A stretch of 26,234 nt of DNA from Psychrobacter sp. (GCF_030454045.1 NZ_JAKDJE010000041.1:1-26234); one strand, 5' to 3'. Counted from the first letter of the stretch, positions 8,760 through 16,864 are shown. Notes: generated by a model not told the origin, from the sequence alone. Numbers and translations are program-made.

Positions 8760-8761
8760 CG

Positions 8762-9532
8762 TTATACGTAATGCACAAACTGTTTTTGATCAAAGCGGAA
8801 TTGGGTGTTGTAAATGCCATTGTCAGCACGCTCGCCTGCGCCAATCATCATAACGATATGATGGTCGTCGCTAAGATTGAGCAACGCTTTCATGGCAGGC
8901 TCATCAAAGCCGCCCATAGGACAGCTATCAAAACCATGAGCACGTAGTGCCAACATTAGGTTCTCGGCGGCAAGGGCGGTGTTATTGGTTGCCCAGTTTT
9001 TGGTGTCTTCAAAGGTATAGTAAGGCGATTTGAGAGGGCCTTTGACGCGTCTGACGACTTGAGTGGCGCCCCATTTGGCAGCGGATATCACATTGGCAGG
9101 GCCGCGCAAAAAGTCCATCGTAACGACTTTGTTATAGTAGTCTTTCACTTTCTTAGGGACTGGCTGATCAGGGTATTCGCGCAATATTTGCTGAGCATGC
9201 TCATGCCAGATGTCGGTGCGAGCAACGATAGCGATTAAGCGCGCCGATGTTTTTGCCGCGTTTTGGTTCATACAGTTTTTGATGGCGCGTTTGCGATTGT
9301 CAGCATCATCGATAACATAAAACTCCCACGGCTGTAGGTTGCTAGAGTTTGGTGCTAGCATGGCCAAACGCAGACAGTCTGCCAGTACGTCGTCAGGGAT
9401 GGGCGTGTCAGTAAAACGGCGCACGGAACGGCGTGATTCTACGATATCGCGAAAGGCTTGTAGCTGCGGTGTATGGTTTGGTGTGGCGATGGGGTCTTTA
9501 TTATCGGTGTTGGCATTCATATTAGGATCCAT
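8762..9532 (-). CDS. Nitroreductase family protein
   Basis: A flavin-dependent oxidoreductase of the nitroreductase fold, usually an FMN-binding homodimer using NAD(P)H. Visible marks are RRSVRRFTDTPIPDD near the N-terminus (phosphate/FMN contacts), LAPNSSNLQPWEF, and the C-terminal DSCPMGGFDEPA segment. An open frame extends to a TTG at 9604, but I prefer ATG at 9532 (256 residues) because homology-like sequence begins well after it; ATG at 9520 is also possible. It lies between gcvH (about 300 bases upstream) and gcvP (85 bases downstream) on the same strand, so it may be co-transcribed with the glycine cleavage genes. The substrate cannot be told from sequence. Confidence 0.87.
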   Translation of the reverse strand: MDPNMNANTDNKDPIATPNHTPQLQAFRDIVESRRSVRRFTDTPIPDDVLADCLRLAMLAPNSSNLQPWEFYVIDDADNRKRAIKNCMNQNAAKTSARLIAIVARTDIWHEHAQQILREYPDQPVPKKVKDYYNKVVTMDFLRGPANVISAAKWGATQVVRRVKGPLKSPYYTFEDTKNWATNNTALAAENLMLALRAHGFDSCPMGGFDEPAMKALLNLSDDHHIVMMIGAGERADNGIYNTQFRFDQKQFVHYV

Positions 9533-9725
9533 GCTGAGAATTGGGTTATCAGTTTGCGTCGTTATTGATAGTACGTATTCATTGGAATTCGAATAGGTGA
9601 TCAATACGAGTCAATGAGATAACGCTTGAGAGCAATAACATCGGACGATAATGGTTTTTGGTGGTCTATATATAAAGCTGCTTTGTTATCAAAGGCGTCA
9701 TCTATGAATCAACCCTGCTGATAAG

Positions 9726-9763
9726 AAAGGGGTATCAAATAGGAGATGTAGATACCCGCTTTT
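9726..9763 (-). terminator. Possible weak terminator after gcvH
   Basis: GGGTATC (9730-9736) pairs with GATACCC (9751-9757), and the stem extends with AAAG/CTTT around a one-base bulge. Read on the minus strand it ends in CCTTTCTTATC. The loop is 14 bases, so this is only a moderate terminator or processing hairpin; it would partly separate gcvH from the nitroreductase and gcvP. Confidence 0.35.
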
Positions 9764-9831
9764 GCCAGTATCTACAAGTTTGGCTGCTATTTCGGTTTGG
9801 CTACTGTCTTTCTGCTATACAGAGGCGGTTA

Positions 9832-10212
9832 TTATAATTCGCTTTCGTACTCGTCAGCGGTCATCAGTGCTTCATAGTCAGCGATGTTGTCAGGCTTCAC
9901 TTTAAAGAACCAGCCTTCACCATATGGATCAGAGTTGATGATTTCAGGATCATCTTCTAGTGCTTCGTTGATAGCGATGACTTCGCCTGAGATAGGCGCG
10001 TATACGTCAGAGGCGGCTTTTACTGATTCAACAACTGAGATTTCGTCATCAACAGCGATAATATCGCCCACTTCTGGTAGCTCAACGAATACCACATCAC
10101 CCAATAGGTCTTGCGCATGGTCAGTGATACCAACAGTGATCGTACCGTCGTCTTCTAAGCGCAGCCACTCGTGACTCGCAATATATTTTAGCTCTGCTGG
10201 GATGTTGCTCAT
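9832..10212 (-). CDS. gcvH: Glycine cleavage system H protein
   Basis: The lipoyl carrier of the glycine cleavage system, shuttling the aminomethyl group from GcvP to GcvT and electrons to the L-protein. The 126-residue product is normal in length. The lipoylation site is K65 in SVVESVKAASDVYAP, flanked by the biotinyl-lipoyl-like beta strands GDVVFVELPEVGD and SGEVIAINEAL; the C-terminal PYGEGWFFKV is typical. The ATG has a strong GGAGAGAG ribosome binding site. It is the second gene behind the glycine riboswitch, about 117 bases after gcvT, with an intervening hairpin. Confidence 0.97.
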   Translation of the reverse strand: MSNIPAELKYIASHEWLRLEDDGTITVGITDHAQDLLGDVVFVELPEVGDIIAVDDEISVVESVKAASDVYAPISGEVIAINEALEDDPEIINSDPYGEGWFFKVKPDNIADYEALMTADEYESEL

Positions 10213-10270
10213 GGTCTCTCTCCTAAATGATAGAGGTTAATTAACAAAAATAATGGAGGCTGGGCGTGTC

Positions 10271-10299
10271 GTCGTTTTTATCATTATGTCTAAAACGAC
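10271..10299 (-). other. Hairpin in the gcvT-gcvH spacer
   Basis: GTCGTTTT (10271-10278) pairs perfectly with AAAACGAC (10292-10299), and flanking bases extend the stem imperfectly to about 13 bp. No T-tract follows on the minus strand, so it is more likely an mRNA processing or stability element than a terminator. Confidence 0.4.
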
Positions 10300-10329
10300 A
10301 ACGCGCTCTAATAATAAGATTTATAAGAC

Positions 10330-11511
10330 CTACGAGTCAAACTGTTGCTTGCCGTTACGGACAAAAGGCAGCTTTAATACGCGTACATCGACGAATTTAC
10401 CTTTGCCGCGCAGATCGACCTGTACGTTATCATCTTCTGATAAGCTGGCAGGCACGCGAGCAATCGCGATGGAGTTTTTTAGGCTAGGGGAGAATGTACC
10501 GCTGGTGATAATGCCAGTTTGCTCATTGTCAGTGCCCTGATTGATAGTCACCGTCATGCCTTCACGTAATACGCCGCGCGTGGTCAATAGCAGACCTACT
10601 TGCTTCATAGCGGTGTTGTCTTCTTTTGCCTGCTTGCGTTTGCTGACCAAAGCGTCACGACCGACAAAGGCACGGTCGTCTTTAAGCGCAAGCGTCCAAC
10701 CCATGTTGCACTCATAAGGGCTGATGGTCTCGTCCATGTCATGACCGTAAAGGTTCATGCCCGCTTCCATACGCAAGGTATCACGTGCGCCAAGACCGGC
10801 AGGTTTGATGCCATTTGCTTTTAGCTGCTCAAAAAAAGCAGGGGCATCATCGGCATGCATAATGACTTCGACGCCATCTTCACCAGTATAGCCAGTACGA
10901 GCCACAAACCAATCGGTGCCTTCGATATCGGTCAAGTCAGCACCAACGAAAGGTTTTAGTGCTGCTAAGGTATCTGCCCAGTTTGGTTTGGCTTGAGCCA
11001 GTTTCTCAATAGCATTTGGACCTTGCACGGCGAGCATGGCAAGCTCAGGACGCTCGGTAATCGTAATATCAAAACCGTCGGCGACTTTGTTAAACTGTGC
11101 TAAGTCTTTGTCACGAGTGGCTGCATTGGAGACGATACGGTACTCAGTTTCATCAGAATTCATCAGATAGACGATCAAATCATCGATGACGCCGCCTTGC
11201 TCATTGAGCATGCCAGAGTACAGCGCTTTACCAGCGGTAGTGAGTTTGTTGACATCATTTGCGAGTAGTTTTTGTAGCCATGCTTTAGTATCTGCGCCTT
11301 TAATATCTGTGACAACCATATGTGAGACATCAAACATACCGGCATCTGTCCGTACCGCTTCGTGCTCTTCGATTTGTGAACCGTAATGAATTGGCAATTC
11401 CCAACCAGAAAAATCGACCAATTTGCCCTCACTATCAAGATGAGACTGGTAAAAAGGGGTGCGCTTAGGGGTTTGAGTGCTGCTAGAGTCTTGAGAGTGG
11501 GTATCAGTCAT
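10330..11511 (-). CDS. gcvT: Aminomethyltransferase (glycine cleavage T protein)
   Basis: GcvT transfers the one-carbon unit from the lipoyl arm of GcvH to tetrahydrofolate, releasing ammonia and giving 5,10-methylene-THF. The 393-residue protein has the family pattern: LVDFSGWELPIHYGSQIEEHEAVR near the N-terminus, MFDVSHM, AVQGPNAIEKLAQ, the folate-binding region FVARTGYTGEDGVEVI, and GLGARDTLRMEAGMNLYGHD. It also has a roughly 20-residue polar N-terminal lead. The ATG follows AAGGA. It is the first gene behind a tandem glycine riboswitch, so glycine should control its expression and that of the genes after it. Confidence 0.96.
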   Translation of the reverse strand: MTDTHSQDSSSTQTPKRTPFYQSHLDSEGKLVDFSGWELPIHYGSQIEEHEAVRTDAGMFDVSHMVVTDIKGADTKAWLQKLLANDVNKLTTAGKALYSGMLNEQGGVIDDLIVYLMNSDETEYRIVSNAATRDKDLAQFNKVADGFDITITERPELAMLAVQGPNAIEKLAQAKPNWADTLAALKPFVGADLTDIEGTDWFVARTGYTGEDGVEVIMHADDAPAFFEQLKANGIKPAGLGARDTLRMEAGMNLYGHDMDETISPYECNMGWTLALKDDRAFVGRDALVSKRKQAKEDNTAMKQVGLLLTTRGVLREGMTVTINQGTDNEQTGIITSGTFSPSLKNSIAIARVPASLSEDDNVQVDLRGKGKFVDVRVLKLPFVRNGKQQFDS

Positions 11512-11584
11512 AACAAATCCTTATGTGTACATCAGTCGTACTCGGCAGAGTAGAGTGGTGTGCAACGTAAAAGTAGCGAGAAGC

Positions 11585-11605
11585 AATATTGCAAGGCGCA
11601 ATATT
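11585..11605 (-). other. Expression-platform hairpin candidate before gcvT
   Basis: AATATTGC (11585-11592) and GCAATATT (11598-11605) form a perfect 8-bp stem with a five-base loop, between the second glycine aptamer and gcvT. It is not followed by an uninterrupted T-tract, so control might be at translation or by a partial terminator; this is inference. Confidence 0.35.
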
Positions 11606-11684
11606 ACATCAAAGGGTGACACAGAAAGCAAAGATAAAGACGTAGGCCAAACAGACGCTGAACGTCGGTTTAAGCTAAAGCCCT

Positions 11685-11813
11685 ATCTGTCCTGTGACCT
11701 GAGATTTTCAACACGCCTCATTTGTGAGCAATTATATAAAGCTTCAATGAATGATAGCGTATTTTCTCCCCTTCGGTGGGTAAGACGTCGTCCGTACTTA
11801 CCACTCTCCAGAT
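11685..11813 (-). ncRNA. Glycine riboswitch, second aptamer
   Basis: On the minus strand this carries the conserved glycine-aptamer core: ATCTGGAGAG at the 5' side (from 11813), CACCGAAGGGG (CCGAAGG at 11776-11770), then AAATCTCAGGTCACAGGAC and a closing CAGAT at 11689-11685 that pairs with ATCTG. The P3 region is long, with ACGC and CATT pairing with AATG and GCGT across an AU-rich loop. It lies about 170 bases before gcvT and is the gene-proximal aptamer of a tandem pair. Confidence 0.88.
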
Positions 11814-11891
11814 TTGTTATGTCTGACGTTTGATAAAGTAGAGCGCTATGAGCATGATGCTAGCAAACACTACCAAACAACAGTGACATGT

Positions 11892-12022
11892 GTTTTTCAG
11901 TCCTTTTACCTGAGCGATTGGCAGGGTGGATGCGCCTTCGGTGGTCGTATGGCCGCTGATAGCTTGTATCACTAATAGGGTTTGATACAAAAACTGTGCC
12001 GACAGACTCTCTCCTGAAAAAC
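11892..12022 (-). ncRNA. Glycine riboswitch, first aptamer
   Basis: Minus-strand GTTTTTCAG (12022-12014) pairs perfectly with CTGAAAAAC (11900-11892) as P1. Between them are GAGAGAG, CACCGAAGGCGC (CCGAAGG at 11941-11935) and CTCAGGTAAAAGGACTG, the signature of a glycine aptamer. It begins right after a good promoter. Glycine binding to such tandem aptamers typically turns on gcv expression in bacteria. Confidence 0.9.
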
Positions 12023-12028
12023 GCTTTT

Positions 12029-12057
12029 ATTATGAAAGGTTCAGAGCGCTTTTACAA
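12029..12057 (-). promoter_or_regulatory. Promoter of the gcvT riboswitch transcript
   Basis: Minus-strand TTGTAA (12057-12052) and CATAAT (12034-12029) are separated by exactly 17 bp. The predicted start is within a few bases of the first aptamer P1 stem, which fits a riboswitch leader. Confidence 0.75.
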
Positions 12058-12288
12058 GTCATCACCGCCATTAAAACAAATGAATTTGGCAAAAATGTTT
12101 GCTCACTAGGACATTTGCTCACCAAAGACGCTTAGCAAGATGGTGTTTTTTTTATCTCTATCAGCCGTTTTGAGAATCAATAAAATGATGTATGGGCGCA
12201 AAAATTACGATAGCAACACGCAAAGCGACTACTGGTGTTTGCCTGAAATATGCTAACCTACGACCATAGTTTCTGATAGGTGGTTTTT

Positions 12289-12609
12289 ATGCATTGCGAT
12301 ATTTATAAATTTCCCAAACATGACGACATGTATGTCTACATTGCTCGTCCTGAATATCCTGATGATACCGATGAGATCAAAGATTGGCTTGGGGTGCTAC
12401 CAAAGGACTTTCGTGCAGGGTTGGGCCGTAGCAAGTTTGTCATGCACCTAGATCTGGCAACGACGCCCACTCTGGCGCGTGTCGATAAAGCAGAAGTGTT
12501 AGCAAAGCTAGCGTCTCAAGGCTATTTTGTGCAGATGCCGCCGCAAGATGTCATGCGTCGCCAAGCAGAGCTACGTGCTCGTGAAGCGCAAGACGGTATT
12601 TACGACTAG
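12289..12609 (+). CDS. ycgL: YcgL domain-containing protein
   Basis: A small protein of 106 residues with a YcgL domain, a conserved gammaproteobacterial family of unknown biochemical role. The start MHCDIYKF aligns with the MFCVIYRS opening of E. coli YcgL as I recall it; further shared features are YVYI, VLPKDFRAGLGRSKFVMHLDL and the C-terminal LASQGYFVQMPPQDVM. An in-frame GTG at 12280 would add three residues; I chose ATG at 12289 because AGGTGG lies six bases upstream and the family begins there. It is transcribed divergently from the gcvT leader. In related genomes ycgL is often close to rnd; here the gcv genes lie between them. Confidence 0.88.
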   Translation: MHCDIYKFPKHDDMYVYIARPEYPDDTDEIKDWLGVLPKDFRAGLGRSKFVMHLDLATTPTLARVDKAEVLAKLASQGYFVQMPPQDVMRRQAELRAREAQDGIYD

Positions 12610-12707
12610 ATAATCTCTACGCTGTGATTAGACAGCATCTATAATGTGTATGCATGCATTTGGGTAGGAAGTCGTGATAAACTGATACCCTACGATATCT
12701 ACATAAA

Positions 12708-12753
12708 AAATACAGATATGCACGTACGTGATGTGCATATCGATACTGTATTT
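12708..12753. other. Long bulged hairpin after ycgL
   Basis: AAATACAGATATGCAC (12708-12723) pairs over all 16 bases with GTGCATAT (12733-12740) plus CTGTATTT (12746-12753), interrupted only by a five-base bulge. The centre contains the palindrome CACGTACGTG. A true T-tract is missing, though TTATTTT follows nearby. It may end the ycgL transcript or be a protein site. Confidence 0.45.
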
Positions 12754-12803
12754 GATCTTATTTTGGTACGACAGAACGCACCATACACTGCTAGGCACAT
12801 AAC

Positions 12804-13472
12804 GTGTCAACGGTGATAAACGCAGGTAGTGAAATACGTATGGATTGGTTAAAAAATATTTTGCACAGCTTACCATTAGAATCTATTAGTGACATTCTCG
12901 GTGAGATTGCTATTTGGTGGGGCCAAATGGTGAAAGATGTACCGTCCGCTGATCTGCCAATGTATGCGTATCTTGGTGGCTCTATTTTGGTGTTGGTGTT
13001 ATGGTTGCTAGTCGCTCGCATACTGCCAAAACCACTGGGCGGTATGAGTTGGATGATATTGTTCGCTGTATTGTTAGCGCCTGGTACGGCGCTTGGTGAT
13101 GCAAGCGAGCTTGCGCCCGCCAGTATCAGCGTCGTTTATGCGGTCATGATGAAGGACTTTGCCGGTGCAATTGCCAATATGCTGCCTATATTGGTTGTGC
13201 TGGTGGTGGGCTTGTTCATTGGCTTTGTGTGGCAACTGATACGCGGTGCATTTGCATCCAGCCTAGAAAAAGCTCGTAGCCGTACGGCAGAGGACACGCA
13301 AGCGACAATGCAGCTTACGACGGGCAGTTATTTGGCAGACGGTGCCACGTTGACTGAGCAGTCTGATGATACGGCCCTAGCCGCTAAGCCTGAGAGCAGT
13401 AATACTAAAAGTCATGTTGACTTAAAAAAACAGAATGGCTTGTCTAAGAATACTGATGCTGACAATCGCTAA
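12804..13472 (+). CDS. Membrane protein of unknown function
   Basis: I do not recognise the family. The 222-residue product has an amphipathic N-terminus, two or three membrane helices (about residues 53-74, MYAYLGGSILVLVLWLLVAR; 82-97; 125-146, LPILVVLVVGLFIGFVWQLI) and a hydrophilic, low-complexity tail of about 70 residues rich in Thr, Ser, Asp and Lys. I used GTG at 12804, which has AGG eight bases upstream; ATG at 12840 would remove 12 residues but has poorly spaced ribosome binding sequence. It ends before a strong terminator, so it forms its own unit or follows ycgL. Confidence 0.65.
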   Translation: MSTVINAGSEIRMDWLKNILHSLPLESISDILGEIAIWWGQMVKDVPSADLPMYAYLGGSILVLVLWLLVARILPKPLGGMSWMILFAVLLAPGTALGDASELAPASISVVYAVMMKDFAGAIANMLPILVVLVVGLFIGFVWQLIRGAFASSLEKARSRTAEDTQATMQLTTGSYLADGATLTEQSDDTALAAKPESSNTKSHVDLKKQNGLSKNTDADNR

Positions 13473-13540
13473 AACGCTGAAGTCTGTTTGTACGGTGTAA
13501 TAACTAAGCAGGCGAGCCAGTAAAGTAATCGAGTAATGAT

Positions 13541-13571
13541 AAAAAAAGACACCCATGCGTGTCTTTTTTTT
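13541..13571. terminator. Bidirectional-looking terminator
   Basis: AAAAAAAGACAC (13541-13552) and GTGTCTTTTTTT (13559-13570) form a perfect stem with a six-base loop and an eight-base T run. It ends the unit of the membrane protein gene. The following roughly 190 bases to the AAA ATPase hold no gene; a weak TTGGCA/TGCTAATCT promoter is possible at 13658-13685. Confidence 0.88.
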
Positions 13572-13765
13572 GTGCCAAATCGTCTGGCAACTTATGAATT
13601 ATTGAGAATTATGAGAGGCACCCAACCATTGCTCACAAAGGCGAACGCATGAGTATTTTGGCAATGCCTCAGACTGTGCTAATCTGATTTATCACTTATT
13701 CATCATCATATTTTTAGTTCTGTTTATTTATAACCATTCATCATAACAACAATCGAGACCTAATT

Positions 13766-14614
13766 ATGAGCAAGCAAACCTTTACGGGCACCCAAAGCTA
13801 TATCGCCACAGACGACTTACAACTGGCAGTCAATGCCGCCATGACGCTACAAAAACCACTCCTGATTAAAGGGGAGCCGGGTACAGGCAAAACCTTACTT
13901 GCCGAAGAGGTGGCTGAGAGCTTAGGGATGCCGCTCATCACATGGCACATTAAGTCAACGACTAAAGCGGAGCAAGGGCTCTATGAATACGATGCGGTAT
14001 CGCGCCTGCGTGACTCGCAGTTGGGCGATGACAAGGTGTATGAAATTGGCAATTACATCAAACCTGGCAAGCTGTGGGAGGCCTTTACCAGCACCGAGCG
14101 CAGCGTGCTACTCATCGATGAGATTGATAAAGCCGATATCGAGTTCCCCAATGATTTGCTGCATGAGCTCGATAAGATGTCGTTTTATGTGTATGAGACG
14201 GGCGAGACCATCACCGCCGCGCAGCGTCCTGTGGTGATTATCACCTCAAACAATGAAAAAGAGCTGCCCGATGCGTTTTTGCGCCGCTGTTTTTTCCATT
14301 ATATTGATTTCCCAGAAGAGCAAACCATGCGCCAAATCATTGCGGTGCATTTCCCCGATATTCAAGAGAAACTGGTCAATGACGCGCTGGATGTGTTCTA
14401 TAAACTGCGTAACATTCAAGGGTTGAAAAAGCCACCATCCACATCTGAGTTGGTCGATTGGTTGACCTTATTACTCGCTGATGACATGGCGCAGGATGAG
14501 CTAGAAGAAAACTTACGCGGTGAAAAATCTATCCCGCCATTATATGGTGCGCTGCTCAAAAACGAAGCCGATGTGAATTTATTGCAGCGTTTTGCCAACA
14601 TGATGCGTCGTTAA
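13766..14614 (+). CDS. MoxR-type AAA+ ATPase
   Basis: An AAA+ ATPase of the MoxR class, which typically works as a chaperone with a VWA-domain partner to mature or activate an enzyme complex. The 282 residues contain Walker A GEPGTGKT (36-43), Walker B VLLIDEID (114-121), sensor-1 region IITSNNEKELPDAFLRRC (158-175, with the arginine finger in RR), and a C-terminal lid helix domain. The gene stands 57 bases upstream of a CoxE-like VWA protein on the same strand, the usual MoxR-VWA pairing. No cox or methanol-dehydrogenase genes are in the window, so the client is unknown. Confidence 0.9.
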   Translation: MSKQTFTGTQSYIATDDLQLAVNAAMTLQKPLLIKGEPGTGKTLLAEEVAESLGMPLITWHIKSTTKAEQGLYEYDAVSRLRDSQLGDDKVYEIGNYIKPGKLWEAFTSTERSVLLIDEIDKADIEFPNDLLHELDKMSFYVYETGETITAAQRPVVIITSNNEKELPDAFLRRCFFHYIDFPEEQTMRQIIAVHFPDIQEKLVNDALDVFYKLRNIQGLKKPPSTSELVDWLTLLLADDMAQDELEENLRGEKSIPPLYGALLKNEADVNLLQRFANMMRR

Positions 14615-14671
14615 ACGTATCTGGCTGTCGGTTGCTCTTTTTATTTTACGTCAATAAGTGGTGCCTCTCTT

Positions 14672-15895
14672 ATGTTCATAAAATTATTCTACACCTTGCG
14701 TACTTATGGCGTGCCAGTCAGCACGCGTGAGCTGCTTGATCTCAATGCCGCGTTAGATAAGGGCCTGATGATGCAGCCGCATCCTGAAGATCCAGCACTG
14801 GCGACTTTTGCGAGCCGTGAGGATATGTATCGGCTGATTCGGCTGTGCATGGTCAAAGACGAGCGCCATTTTGACAAATTTGATCGGGCAATGGCGGATT
14901 ATTTTGAGGGCGTAGATAGCCTCGATATGGATGCGCTGCTGGCTAAGCTGACGGATGTGCCTAAAGAATGGCTGGATCTCAAGCTTGATCCAAAAAACTT
15001 AACCGAAGAGCAAAGGCGTCTGCTCAAAAAATACGGCTCGCTTGAGGAGCTAATGAAAGCGTTAGAGGAGCGCCTAAAAGAGCAAAAAGCGCGTCACCAA
15101 GGCGGCAGTAAATGGGTGGGTACAGGCGGCACCTCACCGTTTGGTGCCTATGGCGATCACCCAGAAGGCATACGTGTCGGCGGCGAGTCACGTAAGCGCA
15201 GTGCCGTCAAAGTCTGGGAGCAACGCAAATATCGTAACCTCGATGACGACAATCAACTCGGTACGCGCCAAATCCAAATGGCACTAAGAAATCTGCGCCA
15301 GTTTGCACGTACAGGCAGTGCCGATGAGCTTGATATTCATGAGACCATCAAACGCACCGCCAAAAAGGGTGTGCTTGATATTCATATGCAAGCGGAGCGC
15401 CGTAACCGTGTCAAAGTACTGATGTTGTTTGATGTGGGCGGCAGTATGGATGTCCATGTCGAGGCGCTTGAAAAGCTGTTTTCGGCGGCAAAGAACGAGT
15501 TTAAAACATTAGAGTTTTTTTATTTTCATAACTGCCTGTATGACTATGTGTGGAAGGACAATAATCGTCGGCACAGCGCACCGATGCCAACGTATGAGCT
15601 ACTCAATAAATATGGGCGCGAGTATCGCGTCATCTTCGTCGGTGATGCATCGATGTCGCCGTATGAGCTGATGACGGTGGGCGGTAGCGTCGAGTATATG
15701 AACAATGAAGCAGGTATCGTCTGGCTAAAGCGTGTGCTGGATCATTTTGACAAAGTGGCGTGGCTCAATCCTGAAACGCCAAGCTATTGGCAGTACACGC
15801 AAACCATCGTTGAGATTAAAAAACTGTTTGACAATAAGATGTATCCGATGACGTTGCACGGTGTCGAGGAGATGACCCAATACATGGCGCGGTAG
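14672..15895 (+). CDS. CoxE-like VWA domain-containing protein
   Basis: A 407-residue protein with a C-terminal von Willebrand A domain of the CoxE type. The metal-site motif reads D254-V-G-G-S258, rather than the canonical DxSxS, followed by a second motif region in IFVGDASMSPYELM. The N-terminal half is helical, with a charged stretch (residues 110-140, RRLLKKYG to LKEQKARHQ) and a glycine-rich linker at 144-165. It should partner the MoxR-type ATPase just upstream, and the two genes probably form one operon ended by the terminator at 15924. No signal peptide is seen, so the pair acts in the cytoplasm. Confidence 0.88.
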   Translation: MFIKLFYTLRTYGVPVSTRELLDLNAALDKGLMMQPHPEDPALATFASREDMYRLIRLCMVKDERHFDKFDRAMADYFEGVDSLDMDALLAKLTDVPKEWLDLKLDPKNLTEEQRRLLKKYGSLEELMKALEERLKEQKARHQGGSKWVGTGGTSPFGAYGDHPEGIRVGGESRKRSAVKVWEQRKYRNLDDDNQLGTRQIQMALRNLRQFARTGSADELDIHETIKRTAKKGVLDIHMQAERRNRVKVLMLFDVGGSMDVHVEALEKLFSAAKNEFKTLEFFYFHNCLYDYVWKDNNRRHSAPMPTYELLNKYGREYRVIFVGDASMSPYELMTVGGSVEYMNNEAGIVWLKRVLDHFDKVAWLNPETPSYWQYTQTIVEIKKLFDNKMYPMTLHGVEEMTQYMAR

Positions 15896-15923
15896 TATTA
15901 GTCTACATTGGACGAGTAATATG

Positions 15924-15966
15924 AAAAAAGCACTTAAGACGATGTGATCGTTTTAAGTGCTTTTTT
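15924..15966. terminator. Strong bidirectional terminator
   Basis: The left arm at 15924-15943 (AAAAAAGCACTTAAGACGAT) and right arm at 15947-15966 form a 20-bp stem with one G-T wobble and a three-base loop. T runs exist on both strands. It lies between the converging VWA gene and the minus-strand lipoprotein gene. Confidence 0.92.
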
Positions 15967-15995
15967 ATGTTAATTTAAATGCTTTTTTATGTTAA
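15958..15995. repeat. Direct repeat of the terminator tail
   Basis: TGCTTTTTTATGTTAA occurs at 15958-15973 and again at 15980-15995, a 22-base period. The second copy lacks the hairpin, so it looks like a small local duplication of the terminator's 3' side. Confidence 0.6.
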
Positions 15996-16051
15996 GTAGT
16001 GCCAATTTTGAGAAGGCATAGTAGTGATAAACGTCATGGTAAGGATGCATA

Positions 16052-16864
16052 CTAGTCCTTGTTCTCAACCAGTCCAACCATCACGCCCATCTCCTTTTTA
16101 TCGTGCTTATCGATGCTGGGTGCGTACATGGCTGAGGCGATGCCGCCATCCAAAAACAGCGCGTTTGGACAGCCCAGCTCGTCTTTAAATAAGGTGGCAA
16201 GCTGATAAAACGTCACAGGTACGTCTGTATTGACAAATTGTATGCTGCCATCGTCACAAACGCCGGCCCCATTACGCAGCTTGATGGAGGTACTATCAGG
16301 ATTAAACTGCGGATGTATCTCGTCATTGATGACCAGCATAGGGCCTGACTGTGTCGCATACCAAGGCTGTGCGTTGCCATTGTTTATCTGTTCATCTAAG
16401 GCATGGCTTTCGGTGATTTGTACGTGACCAGCTTTGTCCCACCACATAACACCATTTGGCAATAAATGAAAATTGCCACCACCTTCTTTTAGATTGAGCG
16501 ATTTGACTTCTTTGCCTTTGATAACGCTATAGCCAATCGGTGCATAGTTTTCGTTGTACATTCCTGCGTTCATGGCAAAGTTTAGGGTCTGAGACTTTGG
16601 TAAAGTGGATAATAACGTATCAAAAGTTAGGAGCGGCTGGCTGTCGTTGGCGGACTGCCAAAATAGCTGGAGTGAATAGCGCGCGCTTGCTAATGCATTC
16701 GTATCCACGCGGCACACGCTATAAGCGAACGGCGTGTCCTGTGTCTGACATGACCAGCTGTCTGTGTCGCTATTGATAGTCTCAGTATTGGTCTGCTGGC
16801 AAGCGCTAAGATTTAGCGCCAGCACTATCAATGATAATAATAAGGTAAAAATGGAGGTTGGCAT
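16052..16864 (-). CDS. Phosphodiester glycosidase (NAGPA-type) lipoprotein
   Basis: A 270-residue exported protein of the phosphodiester glycosidase / NAGPA-like family (DUF2233-type), whose founding member uncovers mannose-6-phosphate tags in animals; bacterial substrates are largely unknown. The N-terminus is a hydrophobic signal ending in a lipobox (LSAC), lipidated at about C22. Family motifs are NFAMNAGMYNENYAPIGY, GGNFHLLPNGV, ATQSGPMLV, and near the end CPNALFLDGGIASAMYAP. The start is ATG at 16864; the codon before it is an in-frame TTG. It lies about 76 bases after the glutamate-synthase-like gene and may share its transcript. Confidence 0.85.
   Translation of the reverse strand: MPTSIFTLLLSLIVLALNLSACQQTNTETINSDTDSWSCQTQDTPFAYSVCRVDTNALASARYSLQLFWQSANDSQPLLTFDTLLSTLPKSQTLNFAMNAGMYNENYAPIGYSVIKGKEVKSLNLKEGGGNFHLLPNGVMWWDKAGHVQITESHALDEQINNGNAQPWYATQSGPMLVINDEIHPQFNPDSTSIKLRNGAGVCDDGSIQFVNTDVPVTFYQLATLFKDELGCPNALFLDGGIASAMYAPSIDKHDKKEMGVMVGLVENKD

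Noticed and set aside
11525..11833. 102-codon plus-strand frame upstream of gcvT
   Set aside because: It lies across the second glycine aptamer and leader on the opposite strand; the RNA explains the conservation-like signals better.
12628..13021. Minus-strand frames of 76-82 codons around the membrane protein start
   Set aside because: They are opposite a better gene or in the hairpin-containing spacer and have no protein-like features.
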